Below, in pieces: positions 13,935 through 28,202 of a stretch of DNA of 64,000 bases. How positions within the stretch are numbered: position 1 is the stretch's first letter; every line of letters begins with the position of its first letter. The notes under the pieces were generated by a model. The model ran no database searches. It saw only the letters and a list, made by a program, of their open reading frames with translations, and had not been told where the DNA came from. A program made the translations under genes and the position numbers. The DNA is from Epiperipatus broadwayi (Eukaryota > Onychophora > Udeonychophora > Euonychophora > Peripatidae). The DNA lies in assembly GCA_028023455.1 (NCBI GenBank), contig JAQFVV010000031.1:5314237-5378236 (forward strand), given 5' to 3'.

Positions 13935-14439
13935 AAAAAAAAACATACACCCTATCAATATAAAACTAAACTGCCAGTCATGGGCCCTGCACATAAAGAA
14001 TGAAATACTAGATTAGTGTGGCTTAAGCTAAGGAAGATAGAAATGTTAAGGCAGAGACAGACAAGAGAAGGCAAATGATATATTTATGAGCGGAGATAAT
14101 ATTGTGATAAGAATTAACCATGGAAGCCACCCAGAAAAACATATCTATAACAAGTAACAAATCTACCAGGGGTCTTATGTGGCAATAATAAAATACAACA
14201 ACGTGTTTGTCAAGGCATGTGGAGGGAAAAGAAACCTGCATCACTCAATCACTGAGATTGATAAAAATTGCTGCCACACTGAGCATAATGAATTAAAATA
14301 ACTGGACAGACAAAAGGTAAAAAAGAAATTCCACCATATAAAAAATAATATCAGTGCTAAAATGGTAGATTTGATGCATTTTACATCTTTAGCTGGGAAG
14401 AGGGGGTGTGATTAATATGATGAAATATATATGTTAAAA

Positions 14440-16131
14440 CTACACATATATAATCATTTTACATATTGTCATTTTAAACAAAATAGAAGAGGGTAGTCAT
14501 TTATTAAAATGAATAATATAAACAGCCTTCTTTAAATAATGTAATTATATCAAAAGTAAATGATTGTGTAGACAAAGTTTTTTTTTTTTAAAAAAATAGA
14601 GTAAAAGTTTAGGATTGAATTGGAGGGATAATTCTTAAGTAAAGATTGAAACTAGCTTTCCCTTTTATAAATTAGAGAAAAAATATATGTATAAAAATGA
14701 AACAATAACAAATAAATGTAAAAATCAAAACAAAAGTTAATTTGTAATATGAAAAACTTTTAAATGTAATTAGTGAAAGATTACTGCTTGATGAAAGAAA
14801 AAGTAGAACTAACAATTGAATTAATTAAAAATATTTAAACTATTTCATCCATAAATGAGATTAATCTCAAAATAAGATTAGATAGGTGAAAAATGCAAGA
14901 ATTAATTAAACTTGATCTCAGTCACAATAAAAATAAAACAATGGGAATGAGAAATGAAGGGGAAAAGAAGTAGAAGCAATCAGACTATTATGTAATCACA
15001 GAGTATAAGTGATGTTTCTATTACCATAAATGCTCTGCCATAATAGTATTACTATTGAAAATAAAGAAAAGAAGACAGTTAGAAATGGGTCATTGGAAAA
15101 GCTGTCCATGTTTCCAGTATGCTCATTCTTCAATCCATTCATGTCTGAATGCTGACTTATCAACATGCAGTACTAAAGAACTGTAGGAGTGTTTGGCTTG
15201 CCTTCAATCCCATGTCCTCAGTACCATCAGATGTTTTCAGCCTGTAACCAATGCCTGACCAGTGATATGTGAGCTGTCAATAATATCTCTCTTCCAGATG
15301 GAAAGGAAGCAAGAAATCAGTGATGGAAATGAAAGCGAACTGATTGGTAGTCATCAAGTAAAAGGAAACAAATAGTGAAGGATCAAATGAAGGTGTCATG
15401 TGCTAGCATAAAAGCTAGATAAATATATATATTTTTCTCCATTATAAATGTCTAGACATATATATGTTAATGAATAAACTCTAATGGACTATCATAACTA
15501 TAGTCTAAAGTAAATATTAATATTTCTTGTATAAACTTTATTATATTATGTTATACTTATATGTGTGTGTTTAAATTAAATATTGTTTTGCATTATTGTT
15601 ACTTAGTAGATTCTCTCTCTCTCTCTCTCTCTTGCAACTGTGACATCAGTAAATTAGACTTTAAATAATTATATGTTTTGGGTAAACCTTCCACCACCCT
15701 TTTACAACTGAGAATAAAGCTAGCCATGAAATATTTCAAGTGCTGGATTGCATGCCTTCCATCTGAAGCATGCTGACTATATAACCTATGGTTATCTGGC
15801 ACTTGAGGTTGAAGCTTTGGATAGCAGGAGTTTGAATCCAGCAGTCAAGATTGGGCCACAGTCAGCAACTATGGTCATGTTATGCTTTGTATAGCTAGAT
15901 CTGACTATGAGGTTTGTTGATGGCTGTAATATAAGTGATATTCTCATCTCTACTTGAAGGGCTGCTATATCCTGAAGTATTATTCTTATAAATAATTACC
16001 AAGAAAATATGTATTAAGCATAACAAGTTAAGCTTATTGTTGATATAAATACTATTATAATTATAAATGGTATTTAAACTCAGGTAAATGATGTCCATCA
16101 ATTTTTTGGACTTGGTGACAATGTCATTCAA
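14440..16131 (+). repeat. Dispersed repeat, copy B
   Basis: Second copy of the repeat at 117-1690, in direct orientation about 14.4 kb away. It shares the same block order but has an extra block of about 150 bp at 15060-15210 and a longer CT run at 15612-15632. Homology is lost just after GGACTTGGTGACAATG. Length and orientation would allow a long-LTR pair or two copies of one interspersed repeat. No coding sequence recognised. Confidence 0.75.
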
Positions 16132-16199
16132 CAGCTATATAATAAACATGCAGTAAACTGAAGCAATATCTAACAACTAAAAAAATAATTTATCTAACA

Positions 16200-18400
16200 C
16201 AGCAACACACCTGGATCCATGGATACAACCAATGGCCATTGGTCTATCCATCCATGAATAAAGTCCTCGTGGCACTAGAAAGGGGTGGTAAAATCATGCC
16301 AACCAGAACCACCAGGAATGATACAATTTGTATTATCACATTTCAGCTGATGCACAAACACATACCTGTTGCGTGCCAATAAACTATCACAAAAACTATA
16401 CAATACATAGGGCTATATCCAGTTTCAATGGTCCGCTTCATTAAAACAAGCACTAATTGATACAGTTTCCAATCTGAAGCCCATTTCAATGGAGCTTTGT
16501 AAATAAAAATTCTGGAAAAAATTGAACTATATATACTACCACAACTATCACAATATTAGTAAGCAGAAAGTTTTCATCAACATCCAAAACATTCATTAAC
16601 TCAGTAATTAAAAGAAAATAAATTGGCTGTTCAGTTACATTTTCAAAGTACATTTGATTCAGTGCCAATCAGAAGCATTATTAATGCAATGTTAAAAAAA
16701 AAAGCAGAAAAAAATGTGCACAATCTTATATATGATCACCAATCTGCTACTAAACAGAGAAATTTATAAGACTGCTCAGTAAAAGACCATTATCATCTTT
16801 TTGCCCCAGCCAGTCAATGCCATATGATCTCCACACAGTACACTTTTATTTACATTATGTTTAAACTCCTAGCTAGAGGAAATTCAAAAAAAATCCAAGG
16901 AATTTCAATTCCACACACCAACACAAACATACCATGTATATCTTTCATGAATGATGTCACAATATTTTTACAATCAAAGAAGAAATTATCTACAGAAAAT
17001 CATAAAAGATTATACAGCAAAGTCAGGCCAAAATCAACACCAATAAATCAGCCATATGACTGGTAAATTAAACACAGGTATATCAAGAAAAACCTATTAT
17101 ATTTTTAGGTTTGCCTTTTCATTTGGGTATGAATTATATGAAAAAGAAAATACAAAACAAACTTAAAATAGAAGCAGAAAGAATCATTAAATCACTCCGA
17201 ATTATATCTCTCAATCTACTCAAAATTATCATTATACAATCAACATATTATGTTAAAAATCACCTACTATCTGCCAATAATAAATTTCACAAAATCATTT
17301 ACTACAGCAATTAAGTCACAATGCATCAAGCCACTACAAAAAAGAAAAATAGTAGCCACCTCAAAAAAAAACCCAATTAAACCACCATCTAAAATGGAAT
17401 GGTCTTGGACTACATGCAATATCAGTGTCTTACACCCAAAAAACTGTAAATCTGCTTATAGCCATATTTAGACATTTTTCAGAGATGCAGGTAATAATAT
17501 ATATTACATTAACTGATTGGTCTCCCTTACATATACCTACATCTCTGCCCTGTTTGAGATATGATGACTCATAAGGAACAATATAACAATAAAAAACATA
17601 AATGAATTCACATATTGTGAAATATAAAATCTACTGTCTTTAGGCCAATTAGTGATTAACCAAAACACAGTAACTGGTAATAAATAATGGTCCAACTATT
17701 TAACAAATTCAAAAGATGGTGCTTTGGAAATTTTTTTTCAATTTTATTATCAAACTTAACATGAATGCCTTACCAACAATACACTCGATTTGGTACACAG
17801 GATTTTACTCAAATATTGATTTACTATGTATGCTATGTCACAGAGAGGGAAAAACACAAACCCACTTCCTATATGATTGTCTACTCCTGAAAAAATGTAA
17901 TTAATGATGCAGAACAAGTACATACAAAATGGTGCCACAATAGATAATATACTAGATGCATACAAAAAACAGCAATACTGATAATACATGAAAACACTTT
18001 CAGCTTATACATATATTGGTGCACTCATTGCATATTCACATTTGGACACAATCCAAGATCCTTACTACAACAAACTAAAAAAAACTCAGGGATAGTTACA
18101 GTATTCTTGCACCACAGTACATTTTCATGGGAATGTGGTCTCTCTTCAAAATGTGATCAGCATTATGACACGAACTGAAATTAGTACTCTTAAAAAAATT
18201 AAAATAAAATCAGCTAATGCAACCATTGATGGCCAATCATCATAACAATGAATGTTTTTTTTTTTACTTGCTTGAACAAGGTATGTTTCAGAATCAAGGA
18301 CTAAACCAATATTAAAAAGATTCTTTGTATAAGTATGTGTAACCCTAGTGTAACCTTATTTGATATTACCAAATGATACTCAATAAAGTTTGCTTTAAAA
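16200..18400 (+). pseudogene. LINE relic, zinc-knuckle type RT
   Basis: Degenerate non-LTR retrotransposon, 5'-truncated. At about 16824-17066 a frame reads as the RT palm region, with SFMNDVTIFLQSKK in place of a YADD-type motif, followed by a SKV..K.INTNKSA-like stretch spread over shifted frames. Near 17815-17900 is the cysteine/histidine cluster CMLCHREGKTQTHFLYDC, the zinc-binding motif found after the RT in several LINE clades. An AATAAA lies at about 18383, directly before a (CAT)n/(AAT)n tract that looks like the element's 3' tail. Clade not assigned. The 5' part (16200-16800) is only weakly supported. Confidence 0.6.
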
Positions 18401-18587
<187 letters not shown>

Positions 18588-18589
18588 TT

Positions 18590-20661
18590 ATTTATTTATC
18601 TTTCAAAAGGAAAATTTATTCACAAACCATAAGAATCATTTACAAAAACAAGGACATTTGCATATCAATCTCAATGGAGACCAGTTAACAAAATCGGAGG
18701 TTAGGCTTGTATACATAGAAAAAATAATTAATTTAATATTAATTACATTAAGACATTAGTTATCACCAGAAATTAAAGACATATAACTTACCATTTCAAA
18801 AATCATAGTTGTGGCTCATTTACATTAATCTGATCATGTATATCACATATATGATGGTGTTACACATATAAGTTTGTTTAATTTACGAACATGTAGACAA
18901 TGATTAAAAACCATATTTGGCCATTTAGTCTATACAGCTTTATCTTACCAAGTGAAGAGCACTTCCAATGTTTCTGTGTGTATTAATTTAACATTTAAAT
19001 TTCGAGAGATTAGTAATTATGAACCATATATGAAAGCCATACACTTTACTTATAGATTGTGAGGTTAGCCAATCCAATATAGGGATAACATTCATAAAAA
19101 TTACTTAAGAACAGGTTTTCATAAAATACCTAAGACTGAAAATTATACGAAATATATTATACTTTTTTACAGTAAACAAATCGGTTACCATTAAGCATTA
19201 TTAAAGCAGTCTTCATATATTTATTGGGTCATTAATTAAAACTGATCCATTAATCAAATGAAAGCCCTTTCCTATTAATCATGAATTAGATGAATAATTT
19301 TATAATAACATTTTCTAGTTATTGGATCTCTTCTATATACAGTTTATCTAAAAAAATTTAGGTAAATGGTTCATTCAGATTTTCTTAGTATCTGTGGATT
19401 TCCAACTTTATATTCTTTTCATCATCAGTACTACACTTTGTTTTAGGTTTATTAGGGACCAGTTCTGGTTAAACATCCAATTCTGAGAAAATTTTTGGTC
19501 TAATTTTTTAATTTCTTTTAATAAGTGTAAGGACATTTTAATCATGTCATATTCTTCTCCACTTTCGAAGATGATCTTATTTCTCAGTGATCAAATGGAA
19601 AAATTTATAAATGTTGTCAATCTTATGACTTCAAAATGTCCATTCTTGAAGGCTTTAGTCAAATTTACACCAGCTGATTCTTTGTTTTTAATGAGAGATT
19701 TAATAATGTTTCTTATGCTATTCCAAATTTGACACTCTTCCAATATATGTGCCATTGTCTCATCACTACGCCTACATAGCACACATGTAGGGTCCAGATT
19801 ATAATTCCTTTTACTATATAGGAAGCCAGTTGTAGGCAAGATCCCAAGGTTGACCTTGATTAAAAAATCAAAAAACTTCGGTTCCAATTTTAGACGTTTG
19901 GTCAACCTAGAGAACCTTGATATCCTAATCGAAAGAATATTGTCAATTTTAGTTTCTTCCAGATTCATAAGATTATATGTGTTCCAGTAGTTTAGTTTGT
20001 TGTTGAACATTGTTCCTGGCTTCATTTTTAAATAGTTAAATACTATAAAGATTTGCTTTTGAATCAACAGCCTTCCACTTTTGGGAGGTGGCCTATTGTT
20101 AGGAGTTATTTCTTCTGGAAATATTGGCCCTTCCATATCTGGGTTTTTCATAAATAATCTGGTAAGTACATTATGAAAACACTGTATTAATATGATTTTA
20201 ACTGAGTGTAATCCTAAGCCATTCATCTGTTTAGGTTTATGTAGGAGGTGCAGGCTGATGACAGGAACTCCCCCCCCCCAACACAGCTTCTTACATTAGG
20301 TTTCAACATTTCTTATAAAGGCTTTTGTCAATGAGAAGCCTGCAAGGAACTATGTGATCTTGGGAAGCATGACAGCAACCATCAGCGTGATTTTCCTGAA
20401 CAAAGGCAAATAAATCTTCTCCAATGATCCAATAAATTTTGTTATCTTAGTCATTAGATCATTTTAAATTTCCTTCCTCATTTTAGATGGGGGGGGTGCT
20501 AGATGAAAACCCAGGAACTTCTGAGGTGGAGCCTTAAATATGCCGGGAATTGACTTGCCGATCATAATGGACCAGATCACTGATTTCTCCTTGTTGGCTC
20601 TTAGACCAAATTCACATTTGAATCGGTCCAAGAGCATATACATACAAAAGCATTTAACCAA
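18590..20661 (-). pseudogene. LINE relic (R2/NeSL-like C-terminal half)
   Basis: Minus-strand non-LTR element fragment. The upstream frame (20464-20661) reads as the end of the RT palm/thumb (FGLRANKEKS, then KFLGFHL). After a broken stretch that includes C- and G-runs, a 211-residue frame (19591-20226) contains CVLCRRSDETMAHILEEC, a CCHC zinc knuckle like that following the RT in R2/NeSL-type and related LINEs. The remaining kilobase to 18590 would be 3' UTR ending at the AAT tract. The 5' portion including the catalytic RT core is missing; a Jockey/CR1-like relic lies immediately upstream, so truncation or interruption is likely. Confidence 0.7.
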
Positions 20662-20679
20662 TTATAGATTGCACAATAA

Positions 20680-23010
20680 GGTAATTATTATATACAAATC
20701 TAAATAAGCATTAAAAAAACAACAACAAACAAACAATATAATAACAATAAATAGAAAAACAATAAAATGCACAAATAAATAAAAAGGAATATATCAAATG
20801 AAATTAAGGATAATATTTTTTGAGATGATTTTAGTGAATTGTTTAAAATCGAAATTAAAAATATCTTCATTAGTAAAATCTTTGTTATAAGTTCTAGATA
20901 AACGAAATAAAGAAGAAATCTTTATACATCAGATTTAGAAATTTTAAGCTCAAAAATAGTGTGAGTTCAAGTATTATAATTCTGTTTCTTCATACCTAAT
21001 CTAGAAAGCAAATCAGATACAGAAATATTCTGGGAAATAAATTTATGAAGAAATTTAAGATCTCTTGTTTTTCATCTCCACATTAAGTCAATATAGTGTT
21101 CATTATTTAAACTGTTTAATTTTAAAAATTTGTCAAAAACAGACTGAATTTTTCTGATATCTGTCTTGTTATGAGGATTCCATATAATTGAACCATACTC
21201 CAAGATGGGAAGAACTAAGAATATAAAAAGTTTAATTTTTTGTAAATTTATTAATTGCTTTTCCATATCTGTAAATAGTTCCTACAATTTTAAGAGATTT
21301 ATTCACCATAAAATTAATGTTGTTATGAAAAGACCCATTATTGGAAAATATTATTCCTAGATCTCTTTGATGATCATTTGTTATGATTTTAAAGTCACCA
21401 ATATAGTAGGAAAACCACAAGATTTCAGATTTTCTAGAGAAATAGAAATGGAGCACTTATCCATATTTATATTTATATAATTATATTTACACCAATTCAA
21501 AAAAATATCTATATCACTTTGAAGTAAAAACAGTCATTAATGGAATAATTATGCCTAAGAATTTTGCAATCATCTGCATAACATAGAAGATGTGAAAATT
21601 TAATGCATTTTAGGTCATCAATGTATACATTAAATAATAAAGGTGCAAAACACTGCCTTGAGGCACCCCAGTGGAGCAATAATATGGTCATGACAATTTA
21701 TTGTTAAACTTCACACACAACATTCTATTCTTAAAAAAGGAGTCAAACCATTTAATTAATAATTTAGAAAATCCTAACCTACAAAGCTTTTGAAGAAGAA
21801 TTTTATGATTAACTCTATCAAAAGCCTTGCGCATATCAAAATAAATAACATCCAACCTAGATTGATTCTCAATTGAATTTGAAATGTGATTAAAATAGTT
21901 AGCAAATTTGTTTCAATGGACCCATTAGACAAAAAGCCATGCTGCTCTGGCGTTAAAACCTTATAGACACCCAAGATAATTTAATTATATAAACATCTTT
22001 CAATTATTTGAGCAGCAGTGTGTAGAACTGAAATAGGCCTATAGTCACTTACCAAATCTCTACATCTTTTTTTTAAATATAGGTACAACTATAGTAATTT
22101 TAGGGGATATAGGGCAAGTACCATTTGCTAAAAAGCAATTAAAATTATGCAAAAGAGGAGGAGCAATGTATGCAGCAAATCCTTTATAAATGAAACCTGG
22201 AATATTGTCAAGGTCCACACTAGAATGTAATTTAAGATGCTTAATAGTAAAAATAATATCACATTCAATAAATGAATTAAATGTTATCCTTTCTTCAGTT
22301 AGATCATTATTTTCAGTTAAAGTAGTAAAATAATTAGATTGTTTAAAAATCTCTGAGAAATAATGAGAAAAGTCATCTGAGACTAGATTTGATTTATTAC
22401 TCTGTAATTTTTTTTGTAATACCTAAATCCTTGACTAGATGCCAAACTTGCAAAGGATTATCAGAAATATGACTTTTAGTATTTTGTATAAATTTTTGAA
22501 AATCTCTATGATATATAACCTTTGACAGTCTTCTATAATTAATAAAATTGTTATAATAATTTAAATTCTTAATTTTTCAATATTTACTATGGTGAAATAA
22601 TTTCCGTTTAATAATTTCTTTAAGAGAGCTGAAAAACAGACAGGAAAATGATTAGCTAAAAAAAATTTTCTTAGGATGTATTTGTCAATTAGTTGATTAA
22701 ATGATTGTTCAAAAAACTTCATATAGAAATCTACATCTGATGAAAAATACATTTTGTTTCAGTTAAAGTTAGATAATTGTAAACAAAGACCCAAATAATT
22801 TATCTTTTTATAGTTTCTTTTTATAATTTTAAAGGGGCAAAGTCTATTAAATTTAATATTAATATAAAACTCTAAGGGAGGATGATGAAAATGAATGGAA
22901 AAAGGAAGAGAAGAAGTAGATAAACATTCAATTGTAGGAAAATTAAAATTGGTGTATGGATTAAATTGTTTTAGATTTAACAAATTGCAAAGCTGAATCA
23001 TTCTCAATGC
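20680..23010 (-). pseudogene. Jockey/CR1-like LINE relic
   Basis: 5'-truncated and frameshifted reverse transcriptase on the minus strand. In element order: a PEQHGFLSNGS block (about 21940), an AFD-type motif now degraded (about 21830), GVPQGSVL split across frames (about 21670), FNVYIDDL and CYADDCKIL (about 21570-21640, catalytic YADD intact), DLGIIFSNNGSF (about 21350), and LEYGSIIWNP (about 21200). These motifs and their spacing are those of Jockey/CR1-group RTs. No endonuclease domain is seen upstream. Several short frames between 22560 and 23000 may be the linker. The 3' end is in the AT-rich DNA near 20680. Confidence 0.8.
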
Positions 23011-23011
23011 T

Positions 23012-23042
23012 TAATAATAATAATACTAACAACAACAACAAC

Positions 23043-23080
<38 letters not shown>

Positions 23081-23115
23081 TAACAATAATAATAATAATA
23101 ATAATAATAATAATT
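23012..23115. repeat. (AAT)n/(AAC)n microsatellite
   Basis: Trinucleotide run with mixed AAT and AAC units at the 5' side of the Jockey/CR1 relic. Open frames across it are repeat artefacts. Confidence 0.95.
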
Positions 23116-23229
23116 GTAGTCAAAGCAAAAAGTAGGACCAAATGCTTCAAAATAATAAAATAAAGGTTAAAAATAAGGACAATGTTTTCAATTGGAAATA
23201 TATTGTATTTTAAATTAAGTATAAACAAT

Positions 23230-26200
23230 TTTCAACTATTACAGTACAAATCTTTGCTATTAGACAGTAATTGTTACTTTTATGTAAACCAGGCGTTTGG
23301 TATAGCATATCTTTGTTAAAGGATGATTATAGTGAACGTTATCAAATACAAAGATGTGTTGTATTGAAAGCCTGGCTCAACAATGTAATAAATATTACTG
23401 AGTACCAAAGATTATTACATAATAGTTGATAATTGTCTAATACTCTGGTAAAATATTTTTTTACATATTATGACAATTTGGGTTAGCATATTTAATGTAA
23501 AATAAATCCATTCTTAATTTAACTATAGAGTTTTATTACTTAATCTATAAAATCTATACGGCTAAACTATCGTAAATATATATAGCAATATACTTCATAT
23601 TTCCTATTACCAATAAAAAAGTTTATACTTAGAAAACAAAATACAGGTTGCAACAAAATCTTGAATTTGTGAAGATAGATGGAATATGAATTATTTAAAT
23701 TCCACTTAATTTTAATCTCAAAAATATCAACATTCATAACATGTGTTATGTTTCTTGCTTCAACATTCCTCTCTGCCATAAAAAGAAATGTGTACCTTTT
23801 AAAAATTATGTTTGCGATAAATTTATATAGATATAATTGCCAATGTGCAAATGCTAAAAAAGTGTATGCAAAATAGTTGTTGTTAGAGTAAAATAGTTAA
23901 AATAATTATGAAGTAATTTAGAGAAATTCTATCGAATAATCTTTAAAATGAGACAAATGATTGAGTAGGTGTTGTGAGAGTTAATAGAAGATAAAAAATG
24001 GTAGTTAAAGAAATAAAATATTTAATCTAAATGGAAAATATATATATATGTAAAATTTAAAACAATACAGAAAGATTTGAAAAGGATTTTAAAATTGATA
24101 ATGCAGGGTTTTTCTTTTTTTTTTTAACAGTTAAATAATGTAGGCGATAATGATGGTAAATTTTCAATAAATACGTTACATATGAATATAATTATATTTT
24201 GTAAAAATACTAAGTATATATAAAATATAAATATTTTATTATGATATATATATATAATTTATATTACTCAATGCAAAATATATTAGAATCACATTAATGC
24301 GTAACAAAATATCAAATTTTCTATATTATTTTTCTCACTACGAGGAACTAAAAATTGATTATTCTAAGTGATAACGACTCTAGCCGTTCTTTACCTGCTG
24401 TTTACGAATATATTAATACTAATATTGTCGTTATTCTTGTTATTAGAATTACGACTTATGTAAATATTAACGCTCTACAAATTATGCACATCTGTAAGTA
24501 CACATAAGAAATATAGACATAGTAAACTATTTTTAAAAATAATGAATTGTAAAAATCCAAGCGGGACTGGAATATACAGAAATGTATAGTAAAAAGAAAA
24601 AGTTAAAAACATTTCAACTTCTAAGTAACCTTTTTTTTTTTTTTTAAATCACAATTTTTCAAATAAGCATTTAAGTTAAAACAATATTAATACGTCTATT
24701 TAGAGAAAACGTTAAAATTATTAAAAGCACAATAAGTATTTGGCACCAAAAATGAATTAAAATCACCTTTAGTTTCTTGATTTTATTTACATAAACGGTA
24801 TGACTACTGGCTTTAATTCATTACATTTTTACTTACAAATTATTATTGTTATAAATGAGCCTCTGATTAACATAAATATATGTATTATAAATCTAACTAT
24901 TACTATTAAATATATATATATGTATTTACCTGTATTTGAAGATTTTTCACTTCCGACTTTTGTAAATTAATTTTAAATTTTAATATTTGTATAATTTTAC
25001 CAACAATTGCTGAGAAACGCGCCATAACATTAACTTTTCTTTAAAATTATAAATAAATAAAGACTAAGAAACGCTACATACCAGAAAGATTTCAAAATGA
25101 TTTATTAATAATACTATTTTTTTGTAATTCTGAATTATCTTATCTATAAAGATAAACGTTTATTATATTAGATATTTTAACCAGTTATAAATAATTTATT
25201 TAGTTGATAATCTTTTTAGATATAAAAATTAAAAACAAAAATATGCCCTTCCCACTCTCCAATTTTAATTATGCATTACAGTTTAAAAAGATAATGATGA
25301 TTATGAATTAAAGATTAAAATTTGTTTCAAAAATAGCCTTAGTTTAAATATATATGTGCTTGTTTTTTCTAAATGTTTTAGCATCGCGTGTAAATTTGCG
25401 TTACTATTACAAACGGTTGCCCATGATTACAATTGAAATCTTTTCACTGTCGTTTTAATTTTTATTTCATAATATAAAACTTAAAACTAATATAATTCTA
25501 TATATATATACACCTCTGAATGTTTGTGATAAAGACATTTTTCTTGCCCTTATATGCTGAATTATTTCTACTACACAGATGAACATTTAAATGCTTTTTC
25601 TCCAAATACATTGAATTGTGTGTAATAACACAAAGTTTTATATATAATGCTACATTCTGAGCGATAATAAAACAAGCATGGAAAATAAAGTAATGACGTT
25701 TAGGTTCATAAATACTCAATCTTATTAGATACTCCAAGCAATTAAGCTATTCTATCATTGGCATCAGGCAGTAGAAATTGAATAACTTATCTCTGAGGGT
25801 TTTCCTGATTTCTTTATCTTTTTAATAGGAAATGTTGAGAGGTTTTCAAACATTATGGACTTTTTTACTACATTGACTTATTCAATTATTTATGAATACC
25901 ATGTGAATATTTTTTTCAATTATTCTAAAATTTTCCTCATTTTTAATATTCTTAGTTTTTCAAATTGGATCTATGCTTATTGTTTAAATGATTGATCTCT
26001 TATTTTAACTTATCTGTTTTATTTCTTAAATGCTTTTATGTAACTTGAGTGTCTATATGGTTTGTTTGTTTTTATACACTTGTAAGCACTTTTACTATTT
26101 AATTTAAAATAAAATTTTAAAATTGAAATTTAATATATTTAAAAACCATTAAACTTGGTTCTAATTTAGTACACTAGAAATAAATACTTGTTAATGCAAT

Positions 26201-26860
26201 ATAGCTTTAAAATATTTTAGGTAGGTGACATACTTTTTTAGATCTGATGCACTGAAAAAAAGATGTTTTGAATACTTTCACATCAAATTCAAAAATTATT
26301 CTTAGAACTTCAATATGCCAATGCACTCAAGAGGTTGGTATATGTATATTTTGGTGTTTTAATTAAAAGTGTAATTTATGTTAGAATAAAATTTTATAAT
26401 CAAGGTATAATAAATTTAAATTCAATATAATTTGTTTAAATTTGTACATTAGATAGAATGTAATGTCAATGCAATATAACATTCAAATATTTTAAGTAGG
26501 TGACATAATTTCTTAAATATGGAAAAATGGGTGGACAAAAATTTGAATATTTTGATATGAAATTTAAGAGCCATTTATTAGAAATTCAATAAGTTTAGAT
26601 TTAATACACACTTTTTTGTTTCAATTGAAAAATTGATTTAATAAAAAAAATTAGTGTATGTTACAGCTTTGTTAGCATTTTTTTTTTAAAAAAAAAATTC
26701 AAATCAAAAGGAAATATTTCAAACACTTTTAAACAAAAACAATGTCTTCATAATTTAAGTTACTTAATGATATACTAAACACATGTGTCAAAATGTACAT
26801 ATACTAAATATGATATATACATAAGAAGTATACACCTCATCTTATAGCAGAAATATCCTG
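23230..26860. other. AT-rich DNA, no gene recognised
   Basis: About 3.6 kb of unique-looking AT-rich sequence. Short open frames occur on both strands (for example 23567-23779 on minus and 25498-25737 on minus) without domains, splice context or codon structure that would support a gene. Confidence 0.6.
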
Positions 26861-26896
<36 letters not shown>

Positions 26897-27778
26897 AACC
26901 TCTGCTCTCTTCACTTGGTTACTTTATTAGATTTAGAAATGCCCAGGTGCCAATTCTATACAAGATAGAATAAAATTTATAATTGTAAATTGCTTTTAAA
27001 CTTATTTAAAAGATTCTTATATTGTAATTATTCTATGGCTTAGCTCAGTTGAGGTTATAGAATATGGTCTTTATATAGGATGCAAATAAGAGTAATAAAA
27101 CATTTATTAATAACAATTTTGTAACACTAATTTAATCATATGCCACACATTTATTTAATTATAAAACTATTGCAAAATTATCAATTATCATATTTAATAT
27201 AAGATAGATAATGATGAGGATCGGGTATCTTTTTATCCACATCACCACCTATTCTAAGCAAAGTAGAATATGTTATTAGCATTGTAATATGGTGATTTAT
27301 CATCTCCAGACAGATTAAATAATTGACTTCTACTGGCAAATCTATATATTCTAGGGCTATGTTATATTAAGCATATGTGTGTGGGTGTGGAAATGGAGAA
27401 TCAAACGTATATAATCAAGCAATTTATTTGGGCTTTTAATTCAATAAAACACCCATTAAAAAAATAAAAGACAAAATAAATTATAATAATAATAAAATAT
27501 TATTTTATGCACCTTTCTAACCAATTACATTTCTTATAGCAAAACCAAAAATGACTAATATTTAATATATGAATCATACACCTTCGAATGTGTGTGCTTT
27601 GGCGATTTTATATTGCTAGAGCTATTAATATATGGTGTATCTGAACTTAGTTCAGTCCCATACAGCTATTTGAGTTAGATAGCTGGATTTTTGGACATTT
27701 AGATGTCTGAAAGTTTCAGATTTTCTTCTCAATAGTTAGGCATTGATAAAATGCTGGACTAGTTCTAGTATTTTTATT

Positions 27779-27833
27779 CCCTAGCACCTCACTGATGACG
27801 CTAGAGGCAGAAACCGCGGTCTGAGGTTGAGGG
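27779..27833 (+). ncRNA. Hammerhead self-cleaving ribozyme, copy 1
   Basis: Core elements in order: stem I 5' strand ACCTCA (27786-27791), CTGATGA (27792-27798), short stem-loop II (27799-27809; GC/GC pairing around TAGAG with a C-A mismatch at the base), GAAA (27810-27813), short stem III (ACC/GGT, 27813-27820), cleavage nucleotide C at 27821, and stem I 3' strand TGAGGT (27822-27827). An outer CCCT/AGGG stem (27779-27782 with 27830-27833) encloses an internal loop in stem I, as in type I hammerheads with loop-loop contacts. Predicted cut is between 27821 and 27822. All conserved core bases are present. Confidence 0.85.
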
Positions 27834-28147
27834 TATTTTTGAAGCTTCATAAGAGTTTGTTTTTAACTTACTCTATATATAACATTTGTAAATAGGAGCT
27901 TTATTAAAATTAGATCATATGACTTGATTTTTTATCAATTTAATTTTAGTTTTTTGCTATTAATGCTTTGGCGATTTTATATTGCTAGAGCTATTAATAT
28001 ATGGTGTATCTGAACTTAGTTCAGTCCCATACGGCTATTTGAGTTAGATAGCTGGATTTTTGGACATTTAGATGTCTGAAAGTTTCAGATTTTCTTCTCA
28101 ATAGTTAGGCATTGATAAAATGCTGGACTAGTTCTAGTATTTTTATT

Positions 28148-28202
28148 CCCTAGCACCTCACTGATGACGCTAGAGGCAGAAACCGTGGTCTGAGGTTGAG
28201 GG
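28148..28202 (+). ncRNA. Hammerhead self-cleaving ribozyme, copy 2
   Basis: Exact positional repeat of copy 1, 369 bp downstream: CTGATGA at 28161-28167, GAAA at 28179-28182, cleavage C at 28190, stem I strands 28155-28160 and 28191-28196. Stem III reads ACCGTGGT instead of ACCGCGGT; the changed base is in the tiny loop, so pairing is kept. Confidence 0.85.

Noticed and set aside
16340-16370. CTGATG in the plus strand as a further hammerhead
   Set aside because: The core is incomplete (CTGATGC) and no GAAA or stem partner follows.
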